This document shows positions 1 through 5,354 of a DNA stretch of 6,451 nt, in pieces (position 1 is the stretch's first letter; each line of letters starts with the position of its first letter). Below the pieces are notes generated by a model. It did not search any database. It was not told the DNA's origin and saw nothing but the letters and a program-made list of their open reading frames with translations. The DNA comes from Planctomycetaceae bacterium. Its GTDB lineage: Bacteria > Planctomycetota > Planctomycetia > Pirellulales > Thermoguttaceae. The position numbers were made by a program, and so were the translations under genes. Location: positions 1-6,451 of the forward strand of contig JAITQJ010000104.1 in NCBI GenBank assembly GCA_031288955.1, in the 5' to 3' direction.

Positions 1-168
1 TGTGAAAACTTCGGCAAAATCCGCAGCGAACGCCGCAACCGTCCGATTTCTGTGCCGGATGCGCTGATTGCCGCAACGGCATTATCGTACGATTTGCCGC
101 TCGTTACGCATAACAAATCCGATTTTGAAGGAATTACAGGTCTGGAAATTGTTACAAAATATGAATAG
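1..168 (+). CDS. VapC-like PIN-domain toxin ribonuclease, C-terminal part (5' end outside window)
   Basis: The first reading frame is open from base 1 to the TAG at 166-168 and encodes 55 residues. They match the end of a type II toxin of the VapC/PIN family. The visible block SVPDALIAATALSYDLPLVT is the conserved third-acidic-residue helix and following strand, and HNKSDFEGI follows. Asp20 and Asp41 of the fragment (codons 58-60 and 121-123) sit where PIN nucleases carry late metal-binding acidic residues. The earlier catalytic acids and any VapB antitoxin would lie upstream of the window. VapC proteins are metal-dependent RNases, usually cutting tRNA or rRNA, and are blocked by VapB. The last 8 nt overlap the start of kdsB, which suggests coupled translation. 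The family call is fairly safe; whether the complete gene is intact and which RNA it cuts cannot be seen. Confidence 0.8.
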   Translation, partial: CENFGKIRSERRNRPISVPDALIAATALSYDLPLVTHNKSDFEGITGLEIVTKYE

Positions 169-913
169 TGTTATTATCATTCCGGCGCGGTACGCCTCGA
201 CACGTCTGCCGCAAAAGTTGCTGCTTAACCAAACCGGCAAAACACTGATTCAGCACACGTACGAAGCCGCTTCCAAAGCGGCACTGCCGGAGTCCGTTAC
301 CGTTGCCTGCGACCATCCGGCAATTTATGATGCTGTCAAAAGTTTCGGCGGCAGCGTTGTGATGACTGACCCGAATGCCCGAAGCGGTACCGACCGTATC
401 GCCGAAGTTGCCGCTCAACTCGATGCCGATATTATCGTTAACGTACAAGGCGATGAGCCGGAAATTTCCGGTGCGGCAATCGATACTGCCGTGCGGATTT
501 TAATCGACAATCCGTCGGCAGTAATGTCAACACTGGCAGCACCGATTCGCAGCCGGCAGTACCTTGAAGACCCGTCTTGTGTAAAAGCGGTGTTTGACAG
601 CAGCGGCAAAGCGTTGTATTTTAGCAGAAGTGTGATACCGCATCCGCGGGGCGGCATTACAGAAGAACATTTAACACGTGAACCGCCGCTGTTTTATCAG
701 CACATCGGTTTGTATGCGTACCGGCGGGAGTTTTTGTTACATTTAAGTCAACTGCCGCCTTCGGCTTTAGAACAGACAGAAAGTTTGGAACAACTGCGGG
801 TACTGCACCACGGCTGCGGTATTCAAGTAGCCGTCATTGCCGAAGCGGCGGCGGGAATTGACACAGCGGAAGATTACAATCGCTTTGTAAAGCGGAACAG
901 GTTAACAACATAA
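161..913 (+). CDS. kdsB: 3-deoxy-manno-octulosonate cytidylyltransferase (CMP-Kdo synthetase)
   Basis: This cytoplasmic enzyme activates Kdo with CTP to give CMP-Kdo and pyrophosphate, supplying the sugar that joins lipid A to the LPS core. The 250-residue product has the usual family length (about 248 in E. coli) and all family blocks: nucleotide-binding IPARYASTRLPQKLL at 7-21, SGTDRIAEV at 75-83, VNVQGDEP at 93-100 with the metal-binding Asp98, ALYFSRSVIP at 151-160, HIGLYAYR at 181-188, LEQTESLEQLR at 203-213 and GIDTAEDYNRF at 232-242. The ATG at 161 is chosen because the protein then begins MNSVIIIPAR, as in homologues; an earlier in-frame ATG at 68 only adds residues from within the PIN gene. 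There is no strong Shine-Dalgarno sequence, so initiation probably depends on the overlap with the upstream gene (ATGAATAG). The presence of kdsB implies a Kdo-containing envelope glycolipid. Confidence 0.95.
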   Translation: MNSVIIIPARYASTRLPQKLLLNQTGKTLIQHTYEAASKAALPESVTVACDHPAIYDAVKSFGGSVVMTDPNARSGTDRIAEVAAQLDADIIVNVQGDEPEISGAAIDTAVRILIDNPSAVMSTLAAPIRSRQYLEDPSCVKAVFDSSGKALYFSRSVIPHPRGGITEEHLTREPPLFYQHIGLYAYRREFLLHLSQLPPSALEQTESLEQLRVLHHGCGIQVAVIAEAAAGIDTAEDYNRFVKRNRLTT

Positions 914-1317
914 TGGCTAAATCAGAGAAGACGAATATATCAACAATTCCTCCGGTGCTTGACCGGGTTTTTGCAGCGGCAAAAACGGCGGAGGAGAATC
1001 GGGGCAGCGACATTGTTATTCTCGATGTTCGGGAATTGACAAAGGCGTTTGACTTTTTCCTTATCGTGTCGGGTTCAAGCCGCCGTCAACTGTATTCGAT
1101 TGGCGATGAGATTCAAAAAAAGTTGGCGGGCGAGATGAATGATATATGTTTATCCGTTGCGGGACACACGGAGGGCAAATGGATAGTCATTGACTACGGC
1201 GATATAATCGTTCATCTTTTTGAACCGGAGACACGAAACTATTATGCTCTGGAAGAACTCTGGGGCAAAGCAGAACGCGTGAACGTAATGCCGCCGCAAG
1301 ACGGCGGTTCTGTGTAA
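913..1317 (+). CDS. rsfS: Ribosomal silencing factor RsfS (Iojap/YbeB family)
   Basis: RsfS binds ribosomal protein uL14 on the large subunit and blocks joining with the small subunit, slowing translation when nutrients are short. The 134-residue product carries the single family domain. DIVILDVRELTKAFDFFLIV at 33-52 and SGSSRRQLYSIGDEI at 53-67 match the conserved N-terminal half, and GHTEGKWIVIDYGDIIVHLF at 84-103 followed by ETRNYYALEELWGKAERV matches the conserved C-terminal half. The first 30 residues and the Gly-rich tail are variable extensions. Its ATG shares one base with the kdsB stop (TAATG), so the two are very probably coupled. A neighbour with no link to LPS is not unusual, because rsfS sits in varied housekeeping operons. 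The last codons contain a perfect 6-bp inverted repeat at 1291-1307. Confidence 0.95.
   Translation: MAKSEKTNISTIPPVLDRVFAAAKTAEENRGSDIVILDVRELTKAFDFFLIVSGSSRRQLYSIGDEIQKKLAGEMNDICLSVAGHTEGKWIVIDYGDIIVHLFEPETRNYYALEELWGKAERVNVMPPQDGGSV
1291..1307 (+). repeat. GC-only inverted repeat at the end of rsfS
   Basis: CCGCCG (1291-1296) and CGGCGG (1302-1307) are perfect complements around a 5-nt loop CAAGA, within the last codons of rsfS and 11 nt before the candidate pyrB -35 box. The hairpin would be stable, but no run of T follows, so it is not a standard intrinsic terminator. It could slow RNA polymerase, protect the upstream mRNA 3' end, or be a by-product of the Pro-Pro-Gln-Asp-Gly-Gly codons. 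Confidence 0.35.
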
Positions 1318-1318
1318 A

Positions 1319-1347
1319 TTGACAAAACCATCACGAAAGCGGACAAT
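1319..1347 (+). promoter_or_regulatory. Candidate sigma70 promoter for pyrB
   Basis: A perfect TTGACA at 1319-1324 is followed after 17 nt by GACAAT at 1342-1347, which matches the TATAAT box at four of six positions. The spacing is optimal. Transcription would start near 1354, giving pyrB a leader of about 24 nt to the ATG at 1378. This placement argues against the in-frame GTG at 1351, which would lie at or before the transcript start. It is inferred from sequence alone; read-through from rsfS could also transcribe pyrB. Confidence 0.4.
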
Positions 1348-1377
1348 GGTGTGCGCTTCCCTTTTTCCAACGGATTT

Positions 1378-2394
1378 ATGACGACCGCACAAAATTGGGG
1401 CGATGTTCCTGCCGAATGGAAACATCGGCATCTGCTCGGCTTGGAAGATTTAACCGCCGATGAAATAACTCTCCTTCTTAATCAAGCCGAACGGTTCCGG
1501 GACGTTCTAACAAAAGGCAGCCGTAAAATTCCTCTCCTCGCCGGAAAAACCTGCGTCAATTTATTCTTTGAGAACTCGACCCGCACCCGGACGAGTTTCG
1601 GTCTTGCCGCCCGCCGGCTCGGTGCTGATGTCATCGAATTTTCCGCTTCAACCAGCAGTCTCTCCAAAGGTGAAACAATTATCGACACCGCAAAAAATAT
1701 CGAAGCGATGCAAATCGACGCAATGATTGTCCGTCATAGTTGTCCCGGTGCTGCCAAACTGCTCGCTCAAAATATCGCTTCACACGTTTTCAATGCCGGT
1801 GACGGTCCGCACGAACATCCGACACAGGCATTGCTTGACATTTTAACGATACGCCGCCGCTTCGGAAAAATTGCCGGCTTGACCGTTGCTCTCGTCGGCG
1901 ATATTGCTCACAGCCGGACAGCACGTTCGAATATCTGGGGATTAAAAAAATTAGGAGCGAACGTCATTCTTTGCGGTCCGTCAACGCTGGTATCGAAAAA
2001 CTGGGAGAAACTCGGTGTCGAAGTATCGTATTCGCTTGACCGGATTTTAGGACGCGTTGATGTGTTCAATCTGCTGCGGATTCAATTTGAACGGCAGGTT
2101 GTGCGTCCGTTTCCCTCGGTTCGGGAATACGCACATCTTTACGGAATGGATGCGGTACGGTTAGCGAAAGCCAAAAGTGATGTGTTGATTATTGCACCGG
2201 GACCAATCAATCGGGGTGTCGAAATTACGCCGGACGTTGCCGATGGTCCGCAATCCGCCATATTAGACCAAGTTACCAACGGCGTTGCCGTCCGAATGGC
2301 GGCGTTGTGGATGGGCATTGCCTCACGGCAGCGCAATGATGACGCTTTCCCAAAGAGCAGCGGCTCCGGCGGCGGGAAGAATACGGTACGCTAA
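1378..2394 (+). CDS. pyrB: Aspartate carbamoyltransferase catalytic subunit
   Basis: PyrB condenses carbamoyl phosphate with aspartate to carbamoyl-aspartate, the first committed step of pyrimidine synthesis, in the cytoplasm. From the ATG at 1378 the protein is 338 residues, slightly longer than the usual 305-320. The carbamoyl-phosphate loop STRTRTS is at 67-73, the SLSKGE loop at 95-100 (its Lys reaches the neighbouring subunit), HPTQ at 147-150, the VGDIAHSRTARS segment at 173-184, LLRIQFER at 232-239 and APGPINRGVEI at 273-283. Many relatives read HPGP at the last site, so Ala replaces a common His. The start is uncertain: a GTG at 1351 would add nine residues, but the candidate promoter and the HRHLLGLEDL opening favour 1378. 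No clear Shine-Dalgarno sequence is seen. After the usual C-terminal VAVRMAALW the protein carries about 25 extra polar residues, encoded where the gene overlaps the opposing pseudopilin gene. Confidence 0.94.
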   Translation: MTTAQNWGDVPAEWKHRHLLGLEDLTADEITLLLNQAERFRDVLTKGSRKIPLLAGKTCVNLFFENSTRTRTSFGLAARRLGADVIEFSASTSSLSKGETIIDTAKNIEAMQIDAMIVRHSCPGAAKLLAQNIASHVFNAGDGPHEHPTQALLDILTIRRRFGKIAGLTVALVGDIAHSRTARSNIWGLKKLGANVILCGPSTLVSKNWEKLGVEVSYSLDRILGRVDVFNLLRIQFERQVVRPFPSVREYAHLYGMDAVRLAKAKSDVLIIAPGPINRGVEITPDVADGPQSAILDQVTNGVAVRMAALWMGIASRQRNDDAFPKSSGSGGGKNTVR

Positions 2395-2853
2395 CTCGAC
2401 CGCTTTAGGTAAGCCGGTTTGTTTTTGATTATCCCAGACATCGTGCCACTTGGTGCCGTCATAATAGCGGAATCGGCATTCAACAACATTCGGCAATATA
2501 TCGGTCAAAGCCGGAGCGTTGCCTGCCGGCTGCTTCTGCCGTACCAAGGCGGAATGATACAAGCCGATGCCTTGCCGCTGTTGATACGTTATTGTTACAA
2601 TATCTTCTGCTGCCGGAGTCCCGGCGGCAAATTGCAACTGCTGCTGCGTCCCGGTCAAGCGTTCTGCGGCGGACGTTAGGTCATCGTTGAACATTCGGAC
2701 AACGAGGCGATTAACGCGGCTTCGTTCGCTTGTGTACGTTGTATAATTTTCCGTGCGTAAGTAGAGCGATGTAATTCCCCAAACACTGCCGAGCAAGGCA
2801 ACAAACAGTGTCGAGGACAAAAGCAATTCCAACAAAGTAAAGCCGCTTTTCAT
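2323..2853 (-). CDS. GspJ-like type II secretion minor pseudopilin (prepilin-type N-terminal methylation domain)
   Basis: This is a 176-residue type IV pilin-like protein. It begins MKSGFTLLELLL, a class III signal: a prepilin peptidase would cut after Gly4 and methylate Phe5, and Glu9 is the conserved Glu+5. Residues 5-30 form the hydrophobic helix that anchors it in the inner membrane. The C-terminal half has VVECRFRYYDGTKWHDVW at 123-140 and LPKAVELAYRI at 148-158, which resembles GspJ, the pseudopilin in the tip of the type II secretion pseudopilus. Length also fits GspJ. Other general secretion subunits are not next to it, so it may be an isolated planctomycete pseudopilin instead. It starts 5 nt after the antitoxin gene and has no clear Shine-Dalgarno sequence, suggesting coupling. 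Its final 72 nt overlap the opposing end of pyrB. The prepilin class is certain; the GspJ assignment is moderate. Confidence 0.85.
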   Translation of the reverse strand: MKSGFTLLELLLSSTLFVALLGSVWGITSLYLRTENYTTYTSERSRVNRLVVRMFNDDLTSAAERLTGTQQQLQFAAGTPAAEDIVTITYQQRQGIGLYHSALVRQKQPAGNAPALTDILPNVVECRFRYYDGTKWHDVWDNQKQTGLPKAVELAYRILPAAGAAALWESVIIALP

Positions 2854-2858
2854 CTTTT

Positions 2859-3122
2859 TTATGACGCTTTCCGCTGCTGAATCGAAAATTGGAATCCTGG
2901 TGCCGAAAGCATTTCGACGATAGAGGCGAACGACATATTTTCGTCCCGTTTCAATTTTAACTCCTGGGCGATTTGACTCATTCCTTTCGATTGTGCAATG
3001 CTGCCGATAACGGATAATAGGTGTTCTGCGCTGTTGTCTTCGAGAGCGGCTTCGAGTATTCCGATAACATCATCTTTTGTTTCAATGTATTCTGCTAATT
3101 TCCAATCATTGAATTTAATCAT
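2859..3122 (-). CDS. HigA-like addiction-module antitoxin (helix-turn-helix type), apparently shortened
   Basis: The 87-residue product resembles the small 'probable addiction module antidote' proteins paired with RelE/HigB-like toxins. Recognisable parts are the N-terminal DWKLAEYIETKDDVIGILEA, the ALEDNSAEHLLSVIGSIAQS helix region and GMSQIAQEL at 47-55, which is the start of the DNA-binding helix-turn-helix. In remembered relatives GLSRESLYKALSPEGNPSFA follows; here KLKRDENMSFASIVEML follows directly, so about nine residues including most of the recognition helix look absent. A good Shine-Dalgarno GAAGGGG lies at 3129-3135, 6 nt before the ATG. The start overlaps the stop of the upstream toxin remnant by 8 nt, the usual toxin-first gene order. 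With the toxin broken, this is probably an orphan antitoxin. If the helix is really missing, it may no longer bind its operator. Confidence 0.72.
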   Translation of the reverse strand: MIKFNDWKLAEYIETKDDVIGILEAALEDNSAEHLLSVIGSIAQSKGMSQIAQELKLKRDENMSFASIVEMLSAPGFQFSIQQRKAS

Positions 3123-3241
3123 TTGTGTCCCCTTCTAATTCCAATTCGGAATCGGCTAGTTGCTTGGCTTCTTCAATATCCTGCTCTTGTGTCGATTTAT
3201 CGCCGCCGCAAAGTATGGATTATTTCCTGTCCGGTGTTTTT
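3115..3241 (-). pseudogene. C-terminal remnant of a RelE/HigB-family (Gp49-like) addiction toxin, frameshifted
   Basis: Between the asnA stop and the antitoxin start the minus strand encodes the tail of a toxin of the RelE/HigB-like 'addiction module killer' type. Reading from 3216, ILCGGDKSTQEQDIEEAKQL matches the family's hallmark end, LLCGGDKSxQxxDIxxAK, and continues to a TAA at 3117-3115. Upstream of base 3217 the match moves to another frame, with NTGQEII at 3238-3218. One extra base near 3217 therefore breaks the reading frame, and in the downstream frame a TAA lies just before the fragment. The first two thirds of the toxin, with its mRNA-interferase core, is missing, and the remnant abuts the asnA stop codon. 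Its stop overlaps the antitoxin ATG by 8 nt, the normal arrangement for such modules. Family identification rests on the GGDKSTQ-type motif plus gene order. Confidence 0.75.
3129..3135 (-). promoter_or_regulatory. Shine-Dalgarno site of the antitoxin gene
   Basis: GAAGGGG on the minus strand lies 6 nt upstream of the ATG at 3122 and inside the last codons of the toxin remnant. It is the strongest ribosome binding site I see in the window; most other genes here lack a clear one. It supports the chosen start of the antitoxin and suggests that this gene can be translated without its toxin partner. Confidence 0.6.
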
Positions 3242-4279
3242 TTACAACAGTTTTACTCCGGCAGCAGCGTACGCTTCGAGCATTTCGCGGCTCCACAAAC
3301 CGCAGGCAACCTCGCCGATGTGGATAGCCCGAAGCATAAATAATGCCAAACGGGACTGTCCAATGCCTCCGCCAATCGTTTGCGGCAATTCATCGCTCAA
3401 AACCCCCTTGTGAAACGGCAACTTCGCCCGCTCTTCACACTTGCGAATCATCAACTGCCGCCGCAACGCTTCCGCATTGACCCGGATACCCATTGACGAG
3501 ATTTCAAGAGCCGTCTCCAATACTGGATGCCACAGCATTATGTCGCCGTTCAACCCGACACCGCCCGTCCGCGGCGTTGACCAATCATCGTAATCCGGTG
3601 CGCGTCCATCGTGTATCGAACCGTCCGCCAACACACCGCCGATGCCGATAACAAATACCGCACCGGCTTCGCGGCATAACTCCGTTTCCCGTTCTTTGGG
3701 CGAAAGTTTCGGATACCGCGACAGTAATTCCTCCGATGTAACAAATGTTATTTGGTCTGGAAGAATCGGCTTGATTTGCGGATACCGAGAGCAAACCCAG
3801 TATTCGGTCGATTTAACGGCGGTAAAAATTGATTTGACCGTCTCTTTGAGGAAAGCCAGACTCCGCTGTCTGGAACGTATCACCTTGCACCAATCCCATT
3901 GGTCAACGTAAAACGAGTGAATCGGCGAAAGAGTTTCGTCGGGACGGACAGCATTCATATCGGTATAAAGTCCCTCGCCCTCTTTGAAACCGTACCTATG
4001 AAGAGCGTGACGTTTCCATTTTGCCAGCGATTGGACGATTTCGACTTTTTTATGCAGACCGGCAGCGTAAAACTCAACCGGCTTTTCGATGCCGTTAAGG
4101 TTGTCGTTAAGTCCCGTTGCGGGGTCGATAAAAAGCGGGGCAGTGATGCGCTGCAAACCTAATTGCGAGGCAAGCGACTGCTCAAAATGGTCTTTGATTC
4201 CCTTGATGGCGGTCTCAATTTCCCGAACCTTAAAAGCCGGTTTATAACCGCGGGGAATATCGTATTTGACAGTATTCAT
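3242..4279 (-). CDS. asnA: Aspartate-ammonia ligase (asparagine synthetase A)
   Basis: AsnA makes asparagine from aspartate and ammonia, with ATP cleaved to AMP and pyrophosphate; it does not use glutamine. It is a cytoplasmic homodimer with the class II aminoacyl-tRNA synthetase fold. The 345-residue product aligns along its whole length with my memory of the 330-residue E. coli enzyme. Matching blocks are LNDNLNGIEKPVEF at 57-70, VQSLAKWKRHAL at 82-93, GEGLYTDMNAVRPDE at 101-115, HSFYVDQWDW at 121-130, LPDQITFVTSEELLSRYP at 173-190, RAPDYDDWSTP at 226-236, LNGDIMLWHPVLE at 243-255, EISSMGIRV at 259-267 and QTIGGGIGQSRL at 300-311. All substrate-binding blocks are present, so it should be active. 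The ATG at 4279 is preceded by GGAG (4294-4291), 11 nt away. It starts 19 nt after the DUF1080 gene on the same strand and is probably co-transcribed with it. Confidence 0.97.
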   Translation of the reverse strand: MNTVKYDIPRGYKPAFKVREIETAIKGIKDHFEQSLASQLGLQRITAPLFIDPATGLNDNLNGIEKPVEFYAAGLHKKVEIVQSLAKWKRHALHRYGFKEGEGLYTDMNAVRPDETLSPIHSFYVDQWDWCKVIRSRQRSLAFLKETVKSIFTAVKSTEYWVCSRYPQIKPILPDQITFVTSEELLSRYPKLSPKERETELCREAGAVFVIGIGGVLADGSIHDGRAPDYDDWSTPRTGGVGLNGDIMLWHPVLETALEISSMGIRVNAEALRRQLMIRKCEERAKLPFHKGVLSDELPQTIGGGIGQSRLALFMLRAIHIGEVACGLWSREMLEAYAAAGVKLL

Positions 4280-4290
4280 AAACGGAAAAA

Positions 4291-4294
4291 CTCC
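4291..4294 (-). promoter_or_regulatory. Shine-Dalgarno site of asnA
   Basis: GGAG on the minus strand lies within the 19-nt gap after the DUF1080 stop, 11 nt before the asnA ATG. The spacing is on the long side. It supports the chosen asnA start and, with the short gap, co-transcription with the upstream gene. Confidence 0.45.
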
Positions 4295-4298
4295 ATTC

Positions 4299-5300
4299 TC
4301 AATTATATTTTAGCCAGATATTGCGGTACTGCGCTTTGTTGCCGTGTCCCTGCAAATAGAGACCGAGCGGTTCGGCTCCTTCTTTTTTTCTTCCCGGCGT
4401 TTCGTGTTTCGGTTCAAATTTATCGTGAATCACTACACCGTTATGCTTGACCGAGATGACCGCATTTGCCGTCTTTTTTCCATCGGCATCGTACTTTGCC
4501 GGAACAAAATCAATGTCGTAAGTCTGCCATTGCAGCGGCGGATAGCACATATTGACCTTCGGTTCGCTTTGCTGATAAAAGCCGCCGCATTCGTTGTTTT
4601 TGCCGTCGAGACCAAAGGAATCGAGAATCTGACATTCGTAGCGTTCATCAATATAAACGCCGCTGTTGGAGCGTCCTTGTCCCCGTGCGGTCGGCATATA
4701 AGAGGTCATAAATTCAACGTGCAGTGTGTAAGGACGTTTTTCAAAGGGCTTCGTTTCTGCCTCCGACCAGAGCGTTCCGGCGGCTTTATTGACGTTCGCT
4801 TTGGTGAACAGGTCGGACGCTTTACCCTCGGCGAACAGCACGATTGCCCCTTCCGGTGCTTTCAAACCGAGTGTCGGACTCTTGCGTTCAACTTTACGCA
4901 ATACTGGTCTCGTCTCTCCTAGCACTACAACGGTCAACGCACCGGGCGTGATTTTGAACTCTATATGTACGTCACTGCCGTTGGTTGACGAGACGAAGTC
5001 ACCTTGGGCATTGATTTCTCCTGTACCATTTTGTTTCTCGCCGCCGCGTTGCCAAACGGGAGGCAAACCTTCCTTGAAGGCAACGGTACGAAACTTACCT
5101 CCGCCTTCGGCAACGATATTACAGCCGAGTGGTCCGCCCGTTCCGGCGACTTCATATTCGCCCTGAATCTGAAAATCGCGGTTAAGGGCAGCGTCTTTGG
5201 CAACTTCCTCAACGGAAGTGTATTCGGGAGCGGCAGCATCTACGCAGACACCGAAGCCCGCCATCAGAGCAAAACAAAGGAATTGGTTAATGTGTTTCAT
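4299..5300 (-). CDS. Secreted DUF1080 protein (3-keto-disaccharide hydrolase family)
   Basis: The 333-residue product begins MKHINQFLCFALMAGFGVCV, a short basic start and hydrophobic core of a Sec signal peptide, with likely cleavage near the Ala-Ala-Ala at 22-24. The Cys at 19 is not in a good lipobox. Residues 40-135 form an N-terminal module with FQIQGEYEV and GGGKFRTVAF, seen in many planctomycete relatives. Residues 155-331 are the DUF1080 jelly-roll domain: SNSGVYIDERYECQILDSFG at 211-230, CGGFYQQSEPKVNMCYPPLQW at 238-258 in part, HNGVVIHDKFE at 286-296, LYLQGHG at 314-320 and YRNIWLKYN at 325-333. Some family members hydrolyse 3-keto-glycosides after oxidation of the sugar; the substrate here is unknown. 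Planctomycetes encode many copies for extracellular or periplasmic carbohydrate use. No promoter is obvious in the 54 nt before it. Confidence 0.9.
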   Translation of the reverse strand: MKHINQFLCFALMAGFGVCVDAAAPEYTSVEEVAKDAALNRDFQIQGEYEVAGTGGPLGCNIVAEGGGKFRTVAFKEGLPPVWQRGGEKQNGTGEINAQGDFVSSTNGSDVHIEFKITPGALTVVVLGETRPVLRKVERKSPTLGLKAPEGAIVLFAEGKASDLFTKANVNKAAGTLWSEAETKPFEKRPYTLHVEFMTSYMPTARGQGRSNSGVYIDERYECQILDSFGLDGKNNECGGFYQQSEPKVNMCYPPLQWQTYDIDFVPAKYDADGKKTANAVISVKHNGVVIHDKFEPKHETPGRKKEGAEPLGLYLQGHGNKAQYRNIWLKYN

Positions 5301-5354
5301 CGTGATTGTTATGAAGATTAGATTGACGACCGCCGCAGGCAGCGAGGCAGATGT

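Noticed and set aside
68..160. Upstream extension of kdsB from an ATG at 68
   Set aside because: The added residues are an out-of-frame reading of the PIN-domain gene and have no counterpart in KdsB, whose normal N-terminus begins at 161.
1337..1358. AAGCG...CGCTT inverted repeat around the candidate pyrB -10 box as an operator
   Set aside because: Only five base pairs separated by 12 nt, easily expected by chance, with no known regulator motif.
1150..1431. Minus-strand open frame across the rsfS-pyrB junction
   Set aside because: It is a shadow of rsfS and the start of pyrB, with no recognisable domain or start signal.
2419..2679. Open frame on the plus strand downstream of pyrB
   Set aside because: It is antisense to the pseudopilin gene, whose protein sequence is clearly real; the plus-strand product shows no family feature.
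3237..3243. Run of seven T on the plus strand as a possible terminator
   Set aside because: No stable GC-rich hairpin precedes it, no plus-strand gene ends there, and on the coding strand it is simply the A-rich asnA stop region.
4344..4922. Long open frame (192 codons) on the plus strand
   Set aside because: It is antisense to the DUF1080 domain, has an unnatural composition rich in Phe, Arg and Cys, and has no recognisable family.
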